From: Capniomyces stellatus
Taxonomy: Eukaryota; Kickxellomycota; Harpellomycetes; Harpellales; Legeriomycetaceae
DNA length: 64,000 nt
Assembly: GCA_001661515.1 (NCBI GenBank)
Contig: LUVW01000013.1
Span: 134,024 to 198,023 of the forward strand
Direction: 5' to 3'
Part shown: one piece after another, positions 24,545 through 35,672 of the stretch
How the letters are laid out: each line of letters starts with the position of its first letter
How positions within the stretch are numbered: the stretch's first letter is position 1
The notes under the pieces: generated by a model
The model's database searches: none
What the model saw: only the letters and a program-made list of their open reading frames with translations
What the model was told of the DNA's origin: nothing
Position numbers and translations under genes: made by a program

Positions 24545-25528
24545 TTAAAATAGGAAGAAGAGCGATACAGCTGATACAACTATCGAAAGACCAAGGGTAT
24601 TACTAAGAGTTTTTGATGCAAACTTGAGTGATGATGTGTTGGATGTAGTCGCTGTTGTGCTAGCTGATTGTTGTGTACTGTTTTTGGCGCACTCGGTAAA
24701 AGCAGGCATATTAGCCAAATTTTCAGAAAAAATACTGATGATTTCGTTTAGTGCGCTATCGTTTAGTACGCTATCGTTTAGTACGCTATCGTTTAATTCG
24801 AGAACAATGGCGCTAAAGGCCTTATTCATTGAGCTGGAGACGGCTGTTATTTCATCACAGGCTAGTTGCTGATTGTTGTTTATTTTGCTTAACACAAGGG
24901 AAATGTTGCTACTGAAGCTCTCAATGGCTTGGTGTGTGGCTGTGTTGTTCATCTTTTGTTTGATTGTGGCGGTCGAGTTTGCAAAGGACTCAGCTAGCCT
25001 CGCAAACATGTTTTTGCCTGATGGCGCATCCAAGGCTGCTTCAATTTTGGCTGCAATATTTTTTTCGCTTTGATCGGCTTTGGCAATATAGTCTGTAGAG
25101 TTTCCGTCGGCTTGGAACAGTTCAATGTCTTTGATCATTGAGTCAATTTCGGTGGAAAAGCTTTTCATCAGCATATTCCCTGCAGGAGAAATCAAGTCTG
25201 ACTTTATGGCCTCATAAACGCTAAAGTAGTTTTTTGATAACGAGTCAAAAATATCGTTGGTGACGTCTTTTTCGAATTTTCCCTTTGCCTGCTCAACTGG
25301 TCCGTAGATGTAGTCCTGTTCAAAAGGTCCAATGTCGACTTGGGAATAGTCTTTCTTTAGGTAGTCGTTCATTAATTTTATACTTTGAAGAACAGCTGGA
25401 TCATTTTTCAACATATCCAAGTTTCTATCCACGCTATGTTGCATATCAGCCTTACTGAAAGGCGTTGAGTTGTCGTGTGCGCTTACTGAAGCCACCAAAA
25501 GTGTTTGGAAAATGGTAGAAGTTCTCAT
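24545..25528 (-). CDS. Secreted, probably GPI-anchored surface protein, lineage-specific
   Basis: Single exon, 327 aa. Residues 1-17 are a signal peptide (cleavage near SVSA/HDN). The body is helical and polar, with many NST/NDS/NNT-type N-glycosylation sites. Around residue 245 three tandem five-residue units (LNDSV, LNDSV, LNDSA) reflect a 15-bp DNA repeat with clean units. The C-terminus is Ser/Thr/Asn-rich, then a hydrophobic tail (LGLSIVVSAVSLFFLF), the layout of a GPI-attachment signal. I do not recognise a family. A cell-wall or plasma-membrane surface protein is the most that can be inferred. Confidence 0.75.
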   Translation of the reverse strand: MRTSTIFQTLLVASVSAHDNSTPFSKADMQHSVDRNLDMLKNDPAVLQSIKLMNDYLKKDYSQVDIGPFEQDYIYGPVEQAKGKFEKDVTNDIFDSLSKNYFSVYEAIKSDLISPAGNMLMKSFSTEIDSMIKDIELFQADGNSTDYIAKADQSEKNIAAKIEAALDAPSGKNMFARLAESFANSTATIKQKMNNTATHQAIESFSSNISLVLSKINNNQQLACDEITAVSSSMNKAFSAIVLELNDSVLNDSVLNDSALNEIISIFSENLANMPAFTECAKNSTQQSASTTATTSNTSSLKFASKTLSNTLGLSIVVSAVSLFFLF

Positions 25529-27131
25529 AGCTGTGATTTTTAAACTTGGTTATAATTTACTAGAATTAAAAAAAAATTGAATTACAAGCTTTGTAGTTAT
25601 TAGTCTAGATTGGAATATAGTACCGTGTGGAATATATTTACTGAATTTATCAAGACGTAATGGATGGAACGGATTACTTGGTTTATATACCTTAAACAAA
25701 CTCGTTGATTTTGGTGTTTTCTTTTAATTTTTTTTTATTGAAATTAAGTTTTTTTTGTTTTACTGTTTTACTGTTTTTCTTTGAAATATGAAAAATAAAT
25801 AAAAATGATTACTAGTTTCAATAAATGATTAAAAGTGAAATGGCTATTAAGCAAGGCAAACAAATACTGATGTTTATCAAGTTGGATAATCCCCATCAGT
25901 TCTTACTTTAAAAAAGTACGGGCTTGTGCTTTTTGAACAGACCCAAATCAGATATTAAAAATTTTACATCTGCTTTTTTTGACATTGTATTTTGGTTTAA
26001 AGTTGTCTATTTAAGCTCGCTGGTAATAGGCTTATTTTTTTGCTTTTACTGAGCAAACTATCATTATATCAGAAAAATTGCACTTTGAAACTTTATTATT
26101 AGCTTCGTAAGGAATTGACTTAAATTCACAATATTTTTGCCTTTGTTATCCTTTACTTAACTAGCAGTACAGTTTTGATTACTGATCTCACCAGTCCAAA
26201 TCCAATGCCAAACGTAATATATCAGATTTCCCGTGTATTAATTAGCCCAATTATACTCGCATCTTCAGTTTTATTCTTTTTATTGACAAATGTCTTTAGC
26301 TTTTTAAAAAGCCAAGCCCTAAACTGCTTTATTGGCCTTGATTACTGCGTTTTACATAACCAGATTTTCCTTCGACTGCCTCATATTGCCTAGACTGCCA
26401 ATTGCATATTTTCATTGCCAATTATTAAAAGTAAAGGTAAAACGCAAAAATAAACCCACTTATCAAGCAGCAAACAAAAGTTACGTTGACTGTGAAGCCT
26501 AACTTGGTCTAATTTGAAAATGACCAGCAATTTGGCCCCCAATAAACTGTAGAAGTTTTAGTGGGAAACGGATTTTATTTAATTAATTAATCGCATAGTT
26601 TATTGGCATCTGAATCAGAATCAACACAACAAAACATACAATATTAAGTAACAAATGTTTTCCTTTTTAACAAGTGCTTGTTTTTATTATCGCATAAACC
26701 AGAGTCAAGAAAAAGGAGAAACGAGTAATTAGTATCTAATTGTGATTGTCAGGGATGTCTAACGAGGCCCAAAAGTCCAAGTTTGGGTGTCGGTTCTTGG
26801 ATACCGCCTCAATATAGCCCAGAAAACCAACAATCCTAGTTTAGAAACGAGTTATGACCATACGGATGGTAGCACAACACACTGTGAACAATCGATGAAA
26901 GAGGAAATAGTATATTTATCATTTATTTTTCAAAATAGCAGTAAAAATTTAAAAATTAAAAAAAAAAAAAGTTAAAAGGTTAAAGTTTGGTGCTGTAGAG
27001 TTGTAGGACTATGTTTAATAAACTGAATGAATGCATATCGTTTTATATTTAAGCAGTTGCTGTGTGCCAATGCTTTGTAAACTTTGAACTTTGTTACTCT
27101 ATAAAATAAAGTAAAAGAAAAGAAAAAAGGT
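25529..27131. other. Intergenic with short LINE fragment
   Basis: AT-rich. Holds the LINE fragment at 26598-26647. A 72-codon hydrophobic chance frame near 26175-26393 has no support. Confidence 0.55.
26598..26647 (-). mobile_element. Very short LINE 3' end fragment, copy 3
   Basis: About 50 bp, including AATCAACACAACAAAACATA, shared with the 3' UTR of copies 1 and 2 in the minus orientation. It is an extreme 5' truncation, keeping only the last part of the 3' UTR. Confidence 0.7.
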
Positions 27132-28121
27132 CTACTCTAAATCTTCGTCATAAAGCTCAGACATAGCTTCGCACAGTCTTACACCAAAGATACCAAAGCC
27201 CTCCAACCAGCAAACAATGTAGTGGCGGCCAGGAAGCGAGTAGTATTTAAAGTCGGTTGGTTGAACGCCTGTAGCCTCAATCAACGCCTGCTTGATCTTC
27301 TCTTCGTGTTTGCCAAGCAGCTTGAAACCTTCTTCAGAACTCTTGACTGAGAGTTCAGACTCGGTGAATGGAAAGTCGGTGTCCAAGTCAACATAATCCT
27401 GGTCCATTTCCTCATCCTCATCCGCCTGCTCTTCAGCGCTCTTGGCTTCATCGGATGTAACCTCGGCAGTAGCAGCGTCAGCCTTTTCTGTGCCATCATC
27501 GTTTAGCTCAACGATCTTTGATGAAGATGGCTTGCTTTCGCCGTCCTCCTCCTCCTCATCGTCTTCCTCGTCAAGATCATCGTCCTCGTTCTCCCAGTCA
27601 TCATCATCCTCGTCCTCGTCATCCTCATAGGCACAATCCATTTCGTGCTCCAAAGCAAGCTTTCCAAAGTCCATTGGGTTCTCTGGCAATCCACTGAGCT
27701 TTTTACTATACATGTGCTCAGCATCAACGGCATACAAACAGAAAGGTCTCAGAATAGCAACATCCTCTTCCTCGTCCTCCTCATCCTCCTCTTCAGCAGC
27801 AGTATTCTCAATGGTTGGTGTGAACTCTTCCCACTGTTTGTCTGTAGAAACACAAATTGGTCTTACAGCGCTGTCCAAAACCTGGCGGATTCTCATAGCA
27901 CGATATCTCTGCGAGTTTAGCGGAATGTTTTCAGGGTCAAAGAACAAACCGACTCTGGAAATATCAGCTCCGATTTTCTCTAGAATTACTTCCTTGTCAT
28001 CTCCTTCGTACTTGTCTTCAAGAACTGAATCAAGAATGTCATCAGACAAAAACTTGTTAACAAAGCTAATGTACAGCTCAGTATCTTTTGTTGAATCCGC
28101 TTCAATTGATTTCCAGGACAT
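27132..28121 (-). CDS. Unknown acidic protein
   Basis: Single exon, 329 aa, start ATG at 28121. No family recognised. The ordered-looking N-terminus (1-105) has KIGADISRVGLFFDPENIPL and YRAMRIRQVLDSA. Two acidic tracts follow: about 110-120 and about 165-195 (almost only Asp/Glu). The C-terminal 65 residues (FKLLGKHEEKIKQALIEATG; LPGRHYIVCWLEGFGIFGVR) look folded. Acidic tracts of this kind occur in histone chaperones and nucleolar proteins, but nothing specific points there. The encoding DNA is a GAD/GAG-type repeat tract, prone to length change. Confidence 0.8.
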   Translation of the reverse strand: MSWKSIEADSTKDTELYISFVNKFLSDDILDSVLEDKYEGDDKEVILEKIGADISRVGLFFDPENIPLNSQRYRAMRIRQVLDSAVRPICVSTDKQWEEFTPTIENTAAEEEDEEDEEEDVAILRPFCLYAVDAEHMYSKKLSGLPENPMDFGKLALEHEMDCAYEDDEDEDDDDWENEDDDLDEEDDEEEEDGESKPSSSKIVELNDDGTEKADAATAEVTSDEAKSAEEQADEDEEMDQDYVDLDTDFPFTESELSVKSSEEGFKLLGKHEEKIKQALIEATGVQPTDFKYYSLPGRHYIVCWLEGFGIFGVRLCEAMSELYDEDLE

Positions 28122-29333
28122 GGTTTTTTTCTTTTTTCTTTCTACTGTTTCTGCTCGCTTTGCTGCTTCTATAATTTATTGCGGATGAGGAAAGTTCTAT
28201 TTTTTTTTATATAACAGTGATTTTAGAGTTTAAAAGCAACTGGTAGAAGAAAAAAATAATACACTAAATTTTTACAAAAAAAAATTTTTAATTGCTAATT
28301 TTCATTTCATTTTTTTTTTCCTGTTCTTTTTTTAGATTTTTTTTTTTTGAAATTTGATTCGATCTAAAATATACTTTCATCTTAAAAGAAAGAGAAAATA
28401 AGAACATTACCAGTAAATCAATTCATTACCAAAAGATCCTTTAATCGCTACTACATTTAGCATCGAAATAGTACCAGCGGTAGCTTTATCGTTATCTTGT
28501 AGGGGAATAAAAACAAAGTATAAGCAACACCAACCAGTATTATCCAACATGACAACTTTTTTTAATTCACAACTACATTCTGCTTGAACAAATAGTAATA
28601 ATGTATTGCTTGCAAACTGGTAAAGGCAAAATGGCCACTACAAGTGTTTCTCAAGATATTCAACCTTGTTTGTTTTTGTTTATACAAACCCAATACTGCA
28701 ACAATTTAAACAAGTAAAGTATAGTGATAGATAAAGAAACAAAAACATCAACGCAATAATAGGAACTGTAAATAGCTTATAGTGCCTTGCCTTCTTGCAA
28801 GTAGCATCCCTTCCCTTCCAAAACTAATGGGAAAATAAAGATAAAGTAAAGGCTTTGTAAATTCAAGTAGATCGATAAAGAAAAATAAAAAAAGCAGGTT
28901 GAAAAGTCTCCCCCAAATTACACAATTTTAGATCAGACCATACATTTTTTTTTAAATCAAGGTCAACGGATTTACTTTGAGGAATTCCTGAAATTTATAA
29001 AACTTTTCATTTTCGTTTTTCCATTTCCATTTCCATTTTCATTTTTTTTTTTTTTGCAAGTTTGAAAGCTGGCTTGCTTTTATAACCTTTTTGTGTGATT
29101 ATTATTTTTGTAAAAGCGGTAAACAAGGGTGGAATAGAGTAGTGTGGTTTGTGAAAGGACATACAACGGACATTGTTTAAAGCAAAAGTGTAGTTCAGAA
29201 AATAGGAATCTCGTGCTCTTTCCGACTGCAATATTTTAGAGTATTTTTTTATAATTATATTCATAAAGTTTATGACAACATAAATACATTAAAAGACCTT
29301 TGCAATATTGATAAAGTAAAAAGGACAAGGGAA
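28122..29333. other. Intergenic, AT-rich
   Basis: Shared 5' region of divergent genes (acidic unknown -, TrhO-like +). It has T/A homopolymers and a short CATTTC-type repeat near 29010-29045. Nothing else seen. Confidence 0.55.
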
Positions 29334-31131
29334 ATGTTTTCACGTTTTCATGGTAGAATTGGGCTTAACATAAAAGCCCAATGTCCGGGCAAGATTCGGG
29401 AATTTGGTATTGTCAGGTGTTTTGTAAGCTGCAAGGATGTCCAACTGCCCAGGCATAGTGCTTTACATACCGGGATAGTCAGTATTGCTAGGTTGAATGA
29501 AAGTTGCAAGTTAAGGAGCAAAAGCAGGAGTAGTATTGGTATAACAAGCGAGCTAGGCTTTACCAAGCGAGGGTTGACTACAAGTGGTATAAGAGGCGAC
29601 CGTGGTCAGGGACTGGGTATGGATGCGGATACAAGCGGAAAGGTTGTTGGAGAAAGTTTGATTGAAGGGGGTGAAGGGAAAGCTGTGAAAAAAAAGTACG
29701 AGTATGTGACCTTGCGGGCAGGAGGGGAGAGGGAGATGTTTGGGCTGGATATTGATGGGAGTGCAGATAACGAGAATTCAAAAGACGGATACGTGACGGC
29801 GTCGTTTTACTCGTTTATTCCAATTGAAAAAGAAAAGCTGCAGGAGCTAAGAGCGGAGATGTTGGGGTGGATAGAGATAATGAACGATTCGAGTTTTGAA
29901 GGATTGAGAGCTGATGAGGTGTTTGAGAATATAAAAAGAGTGGAAAAGAACAATTTGGTTAAAAAGGAGATAAACAAGATCAAACGGATCAAAACAGACA
30001 GCAACAGTGTAAACAGTGGGAATAAGTTGGCGATTACGGGGCGGATATACATATGGGAAAACGGGATAAACGGGCAGGTAAGTTTGTTGGGGGATAGGAT
30101 CAAGGTGTTACGGGCGTTGATTGAGAGAAACGGAGTGTTGAGGGGATCGATACCGCCGTTTAACTACGGGTTGAGCCATGAGCGGGCGTTTAAAAAGTTC
30201 CATGTTCGGGTTCGGCCGTTGGTGTCGGCTGGAGGAAATGTGACGTTGGAAACTCTGAGCAACCAGCCAACGTACTTGACGCCAGAGGAGTGGCATGAGC
30301 AGTTGGGCGGAGTTAGCGGGAGCGGTTGTGGGCATGGTGGCCATACTGGTTGTGGGGAGAGTTGCGGAGGAAAAAAGGGGGATGAGATGAAAAAGAAGCC
30401 GATTTTGATTGACATGCGGAATGTATACGAGTTGTAAGTGAATAAGAAAATTTGGAAGAACATAAAAATAAAAATTTAGAAAATAAATATTATAAGGGTT
30501 GGGTAAATTAGATTTGAAATGGAGAGATATAAATGTATACTAAAAGTTGGTTGGTGGGAAATACAGCAAGGTAGGCAAGTTTAAGGGAGCAGAGTGTCCG
30601 GATGTGGATACGTTTCGGGAGGAAATGGACTATGTGCGCAATATGTATGGGGACAAGAAGGACGAGGAGATATACATGTATTGTACGGGAGGAATCCGGT
30701 GTTCGGTAGCGGGAGCAATGTTGAAGGCAGAGGGGTACAGCAAGATAAAGACGTTGAAGGGTGGGGTGATATCGTATGGGCGATGGGTAAAGGAAAAGTT
30801 GGAAGAAAAGGAGTCACTATTTGTTGGGAAAAACTTTACGTTTGATAAGCGGTTGGGGGAGGCGGTTACGAGTGATATTTTGGCAAAGTGTCATCAGTGC
30901 GGAGAAAGCTGCGATAGCTACACGAACTGCGAGAATATGTGCTGCAACCTGTTGTTTATCCAGTGCAAAGCGTGCAAAGAGTTGTATAGCGGAACTTGTG
31001 GCAGCGAGTTTTGTGTAACACAAGTGAAGAAACCTGATGATGTGGTTCGATTGGAACGGAACGGGCCGGTTTGGGGGTATCGGAGTCGGGTTAGACCAGA
31101 AGTAGTTTTTGATTTGATAAAGAGCAGTTGA
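29334..31131 (+). CDS. TrhO/YceA-type rhodanese (tRNA uridine 5-hydroxylase family), probably mitochondrial
   Basis: Exons 29334..30433 and 30567..31131, 554 aa. Donor GTAAGT, branch TACTAAA, acceptor ATACAG, phase 2; join reads DMRNVYEFKVGKFKGAE. The N-terminal about 110 residues are basic with Arg/Ser and few acids, suiting a mitochondrial presequence. The family N-domain follows (YVTASFYSFIPI...ITGRIYIWENGINGQVS), then the rhodanese domain with catalytic Cys406 in MYCTGGIRC, and the Cys-rich C-terminus (KCHQCGESCDSYTNCENMCC; FIQCKACKELYSGTC). Bacterial TrhO makes 5-hydroxyuridine at position 34 of tRNA; animal TSTD2 is related. A 50-residue insert (KRVEKNN to GNKL) interrupts the N-domain. 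Mitochondrial location is inference. Confidence 0.9.
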
Positions 31132-31541
31132 GAGAAAGTAAAGTGTTGGGGGTGGGAGGTTTAATTTTTATAATAGAGCTAATTTTATTTTATTTTGCAA
31201 GAGCAGACTTTTACAATAATAATAAAGTAATAATAAAAAGATGAATGAAAATGTAGTTGTTGACAAAGCAAGAAGTTTCGAGATGAATTTTTTTAGTTGA
31301 GGTCATTGGTATATAAAAAAGATAAACAAAAAGATAAATAGTCGGAACTGAAAGAAAGGGGGGATAGTTAATAAAGCGTAGAATTAGAAATTGAATAAAT
31401 AAATAAATAAATAAATAAAAGAAAAGTAAATAAAAGGTAAATGTGGTAAAAAGTAGAATAAAAAGAATCAAAGAATCAAAGAAAGAAGAAAAGAAAAGCA
31501 ACTTGGTAAAGTCCAAGTTCAGTCTAGTTTACTTTAACTTT
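31132..31541. other. Convergent intergenic between TrhO-like and POL5-like genes
   Basis: A-rich spacer with an AATA tetramer repeat near 31396-31419. Probably both 3' UTRs. Confidence 0.55.
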
Positions 31542-34500
31542 TCACAAGTCCTTTTTTTGTTTAGGTTTAGAGAGTTTAGATTTCTTGTTGGAAGTATTCG
31601 ATGAGATAGGTTGAGGGGAACCGTTGGTAAGAGGGGCAGAGATAGGATTGGAAGCAGACTTGCGTTTGTTGGAAGATTTAGCAAGTGTTGAATCGGAAGT
31701 TTTGTGGTGAGCTTTGGTTGTGTTGAAGAGAGTTGAGACGGAGTTGGCAGTTGTGACGAGAGCATCACGTTTTTGTGATTTTGCAAACTTGGTGAATTCG
31801 GTTAATTGGATGTTAAATCTGGATAAAGTATCACTATCAATGAGACTAGTAATGGCAGTGGTGGTGGTGGTGGCAGAGGTGGGTTGGGATGAGACTATAG
31901 AGTTTAGGTTTTTAATAGTAAGCATGAAGCTTTTAAGAATAACCAAGAGTCTTTGATTTGGAATTGAAAACAAGGAAGTTGGTTTTGAATTAGATTGAGA
32001 GTCGGTTTGGACGTTGGTGTTGGACTTTACAGTAAATGCAAGAAGGTTAGCCAAGTTTGCAACAAGTTTGTCAAGCCAAGCCGAATAATAAGAGGAATCA
32101 AAAACAAGGCCAGTTTCAGGAGCAAAGACGTGGAGGTGAGCTTTTGTAAGTTCAGAAAAGTACGTGAACCCTTCACTAAACCTAAAAGAGCTAAACGCAC
32201 CAGCAAGCAAAGTGCTTCCAGCAGCGTACTTTTCAATGTCAAGATGGCTGACAATAGCTGACGACAACAACCACGGCAACACTGCAACTTTCTTTGTCTG
32301 GAATGACAAAACTATCTTTGTAAAGTACCGAACCTGCAACAAACTACTCTTCTTTGTAAAGTAGTTCTTGGCTGATTTTGCCAATATTCTGACTACTGGC
32401 TTGGCATACTTTTCACCGTCTTTTGACAACATCAACACCCTGATTGCACACACATTCAACGTTGACATCATCTCAAGCTGCGCCTTGTCAACTGATGACT
32501 TTGCATACTTGTTGATCACCTTTACACACTCTAACACCTCGTCCAAGTCACCCCCACTTCCGCTTCCACTCCCACTTACACTTCCGCTGTTGCTTGCTGC
32601 TGGCTTCTTGACACCCGCCAAACAACTTCTCAGCTTGTTGCCCAGATTTGCCAGTTTTGCATCACCACTGGTTCTGTAGACAATTGGGATCAGACGCTTG
32701 ACCATGTAAAACACCAAATTGTTGTTCTTTGCTGATTGCTTCTTCAAGTACAGACCTACCATGTCAACTACACGTAGCTTGAAGTTGAGCTGCGCCTGTT
32801 CTGCATTCAACTTGTCTTTTTTCTGCTGCTTCTTGAGCCTGAATATTGTCTCTAGCTTTTCATCAAACGCCATCATCTGTTCATCATCCAACAACTCTTC
32901 TTCTTCTTCTTCCTCCTCCTCATCCTCATTGTCATTGTCATTATTGTTCTCGCCATCTTCGCCATTGTTGGAACTGTTTGAGTTTAGTCTTGAACTTTCT
33001 AAAGCCTGTTTTATTCGCTCTTGAAGTTCTAGGTCAACTTGATGCATTTCATCTTCATTTTGTTTACCTTTACCATCCTTTTCATCCTCATCATCCTCAT
33101 CATCTTCACCATCCTCATCCTCATCATCATCCTCTTCTTCTTCTTGTTCTTCTTCGTTTTGTTGGCCAGTGTTGAATCCAATCACATCAACCAAAGTGTC
33201 TAGCCCTGCTTTCCCAATGCTTGAAGAAATTGCACTAAACACGTTGTTCACCGAGTGACGCAAAGTAGCCGAGTGTTTAGTCAACAAACTAATCAGCAAG
33301 TCCAACAACACATGTTCAGCAACAGGCTCATCGCCAGTCTCTTCATCCTCATCCATACTGTTGTTGGCTTTTGATTTTGTCTTTGTTTTAGTTTCTTTAA
33401 ACATTCGGTTTGAACATTCTGTAATTTCTTCAACTGCTTGCTGGTAATCGTTCAGGTCCTCCTTCAAATGCATCAGCTCTTCGCTCTCATCATCTTCCTG
33501 TTCTGGGTAATTATTGATTGTAGCATCAAGCACAACAGACTGGATAATAATACTACTAAGCAACTCTCCAACAGCCCGCTTCCTTCTTCTCTCCTCACCC
33601 TCACCCTCCCCTTCCTCACTGCTGCTGCTGCTGCTCTGGTTGCCTGCTGACAATAATATTGCTCTTGACACTGCCTCCTTTCTGGCCTTGTTGTCCTCAC
33701 TGCTTGATGTTGTGTACAAAGGCTTGCGCACGTACCCTGTCAACTTGTACTCGCCGCTATTCTTTTCAAACTTCTCCATGCGTCCAAGAATCTTGGCCAC
33801 CCACAACTCCCCGTCATCAGCAACTCCTGTCACCGCCAATCTACCCTCATCACCTTTACCACTGCTCTTGTCATTGTCACTGCTTCTGTCCAACGCTCCA
33901 GCTGGCAGCTTTGTCAAAACCGAAACTCCGCTCATAAACCTTTCGCTAATCAGCTTCTGCATTGCTGCATCAAACTCTGGGCTTGCCACCTGCTTCTTCT
34001 CGCTACCCTTGTTCTCGCCACTCTTGTTCTTGCCCTTGCCCTTGCTCTTGCCATCTACCTCCACCTTGTACAGCGAATGTGTTTGCAGAAAGCACATTAC
34101 CATATCCACCAACTTTCTTGTTCTTGGCAGTTGTGCGTTACTTATCAGCCTGATCATCTGATCCAATGCCCATGTTCTGTTCAACTTAACCATCTCTTCA
34201 ACTGTCTTTTTACCACTAAACTGCTTCTTTTTCTCCCCATCCTTATCCTTCTCCTCATCCTCATCTACATTCATTTCCTCACCTACCTTCTCATCCAATC
34301 CTTCACCGCCTTTCTTTTGTCCCACTGGGTTCAGAACCATATCAATCAGCATCTCTCCAAACCCTAGCAGCGACTCTGCATCCAGCTTTGTCATCAGATT
34401 TCCAACCGTCTTGCTTCTTGTCACCGTGTCAAAGTTTCTGTGGCCCAATTCCCCCGTCAACTGCAACACTAACGCCAACGCCACTTTTCCGTCCTCTTCA

Positions 34501-35672
34501 GCTACTCCCTGGATTGTCTTTAACAAGTTCTGCGACACTCCAAACAACGTCCTGTCCTTTGACCCCATGTGCGTCATCAACGTGCGCAAAAGCCCCTTGT
34601 TAAACAACATTGGCACCATGTTCCTATCCACCTTCTTTATCGCCTGCTCTGTCAGCTGGAATCCCCAAAACTTTCTTGCTATTGTTGAACTCCCCCCAAA
34701 AAACCCGTTATCTACAACCGCCTCCCAAATCCCCATAAACGTCTCCTCCTCTTCCCCACTTCCTAAACCCCTACCCGCCCCAAAGTAGTGCTCAAACACC
34801 TCCTCCCAAACCGAGTGCACATACGAATGGTGCGCCTCCGCCTGCTCGCTTCCCCCGTCTCTTGGACGCTCGCTCAGCACTTGGCTCAGTCTCTTAAAGT
34901 TGTCCACACTGAACACGTTTTGCGACTTCCACCCCCCTCCCAGCAGCTTACCCTCGTACTTTGCCCCGCTTCCAACCATCGCCCCTTCCATGTTCAAGTA
35001 CACCTTCAGCTCATCGCAGTTCCTAATCTCCCCTAATCCCAACGCCTTCTCCATAACTATCTCTATCAAATACTCTTCCAACTGCTCCTTGCTAGCCCCC
35101 CTCACCACCTTGCAAAGCGCATTGTACGATGCCTCCCTTATCCACCCCTTGCTTTCCCCCATCTCAACCAGCTCCGTAACCATCTTTTCATAATCCTCCC
35201 TTCTTGTGCTTTCTCTCCTCAACACTCCCCCTTGCGCAAGTGCTATTATTGTAAACAGTCTCCCAAACTTCATATCCCTCTGCTCCTGCCCCGTCATAAA
35301 CCCTTTGATTTCTGATACCACCGTCATTATCTCCAACACTACCTGCGCTGTTATAAACTCATACTGGTTCAGCAACTCTGTCAACACTACCGAAAACCCC
35401 TGTCGCGCCGCATCTCTTGAACTCGTCAACCCCTTTATCAACCTCTTTATTGCGTACGCCACATCACTCGCACATATCTCTAAAAGTTCCTCTTCTGTTC
35501 GTGCTACTATCTTTCTCTCCTTCTCCTCTCCTTCCCCCAAAGTCTGTGCTCTTTCGCTCTCATATTTCTTTTGGATAGTTGTCAACGAACTAATCAATAA
35601 TTTGCTTGCCTTAATACGCTTTTCTGAATCAAGATCCGCCAAATCCCAATAATATTCTAAAGTTGTACTCAT
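31542..35672 (-). CDS. POL5: POL5/MYBBP1A-like nucleolar protein (DNA polymerase phi family)
   Basis: Single exon, 1376 aa. The N-terminus (YYWDLADLDSEKRIKASKLL; YAIKRLIKGLTSSRDAARQG; GRLFTIIALAQGGVL) matches the Pol5/MYBBP1A start, followed by alpha-helical HEAT-like repeats, acidic tracts around residues 855-960, and a Lys-rich tail (SNKKSKLSKPKQKKDL) fitting nucleolar targeting. Despite the name, this family lacks a working polymerase site and acts in rRNA transcription and ribosome assembly. Family length is usually 1000-1350 aa. The minus strand is G-rich and plus C-rich through the 5' half. No frame breaks. Confidence 0.88.
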   Translation of the reverse strand: MSTTLEYYWDLADLDSEKRIKASKLLISSLTTIQKKYESERAQTLGEGEEKERKIVARTEEELLEICASDVAYAIKRLIKGLTSSRDAARQGFSVVLTELLNQYEFITAQVVLEIMTVVSEIKGFMTGQEQRDMKFGRLFTIIALAQGGVLRRESTRREDYEKMVTELVEMGESKGWIREASYNALCKVVRGASKEQLEEYLIEIVMEKALGLGEIRNCDELKVYLNMEGAMVGSGAKYEGKLLGGGWKSQNVFSVDNFKRLSQVLSERPRDGGSEQAEAHHSYVHSVWEEVFEHYFGAGRGLGSGEEEETFMGIWEAVVDNGFFGGSSTIARKFWGFQLTEQAIKKVDRNMVPMLFNKGLLRTLMTHMGSKDRTLFGVSQNLLKTIQGVAEEDGKVALALVLQLTGELGHRNFDTVTRSKTVGNLMTKLDAESLLGFGEMLIDMVLNPVGQKKGGEGLDEKVGEEMNVDEDEEKDKDGEKKKQFSGKKTVEEMVKLNRTWALDQMIRLISNAQLPRTRKLVDMVMCFLQTHSLYKVEVDGKSKGKGKNKSGENKGSEKKQVASPEFDAAMQKLISERFMSGVSVLTKLPAGALDRSSDNDKSSGKGDEGRLAVTGVADDGELWVAKILGRMEKFEKNSGEYKLTGYVRKPLYTTSSSEDNKARKEAVSRAILLSAGNQSSSSSSEEGEGEGEERRRKRAVGELLSSIIIQSVVLDATINNYPEQEDDESEELMHLKEDLNDYQQAVEEITECSNRMFKETKTKTKSKANNSMDEDEETGDEPVAEHVLLDLLISLLTKHSATLRHSVNNVFSAISSSIGKAGLDTLVDVIGFNTGQQNEEEQEEEEDDDEDEDGEDDEDDEDEKDGKGKQNEDEMHQVDLELQERIKQALESSRLNSNSSNNGEDGENNNDNDNEDEEEEEEEEELLDDEQMMAFDEKLETIFRLKKQQKKDKLNAEQAQLNFKLRVVDMVGLYLKKQSAKNNNLVFYMVKRLIPIVYRTSGDAKLANLGNKLRSCLAGVKKPAASNSGSVSGSGSGSGGDLDEVLECVKVINKYAKSSVDKAQLEMMSTLNVCAIRVLMLSKDGEKYAKPVVRILAKSAKNYFTKKSSLLQVRYFTKIVLSFQTKKVAVLPWLLSSAIVSHLDIEKYAAGSTLLAGAFSSFRFSEGFTYFSELTKAHLHVFAPETGLVFDSSYYSAWLDKLVANLANLLAFTVKSNTNVQTDSQSNSKPTSLFSIPNQRLLVILKSFMLTIKNLNSIVSSQPTSATTTTTAITSLIDSDTLSRFNIQLTEFTKFAKSQKRDALVTTANSVSTLFNTTKAHHKTSDSTLAKSSNKRKSASNPISAPLTNGSPQPISSNTSNKKSKLSKPKQKKDL

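Noticed and set aside
32846..33175. Plus-strand His/Pro-rich frame
   Set aside because: Antisense of the acidic Asp/Glu tract of the POL5-like gene.
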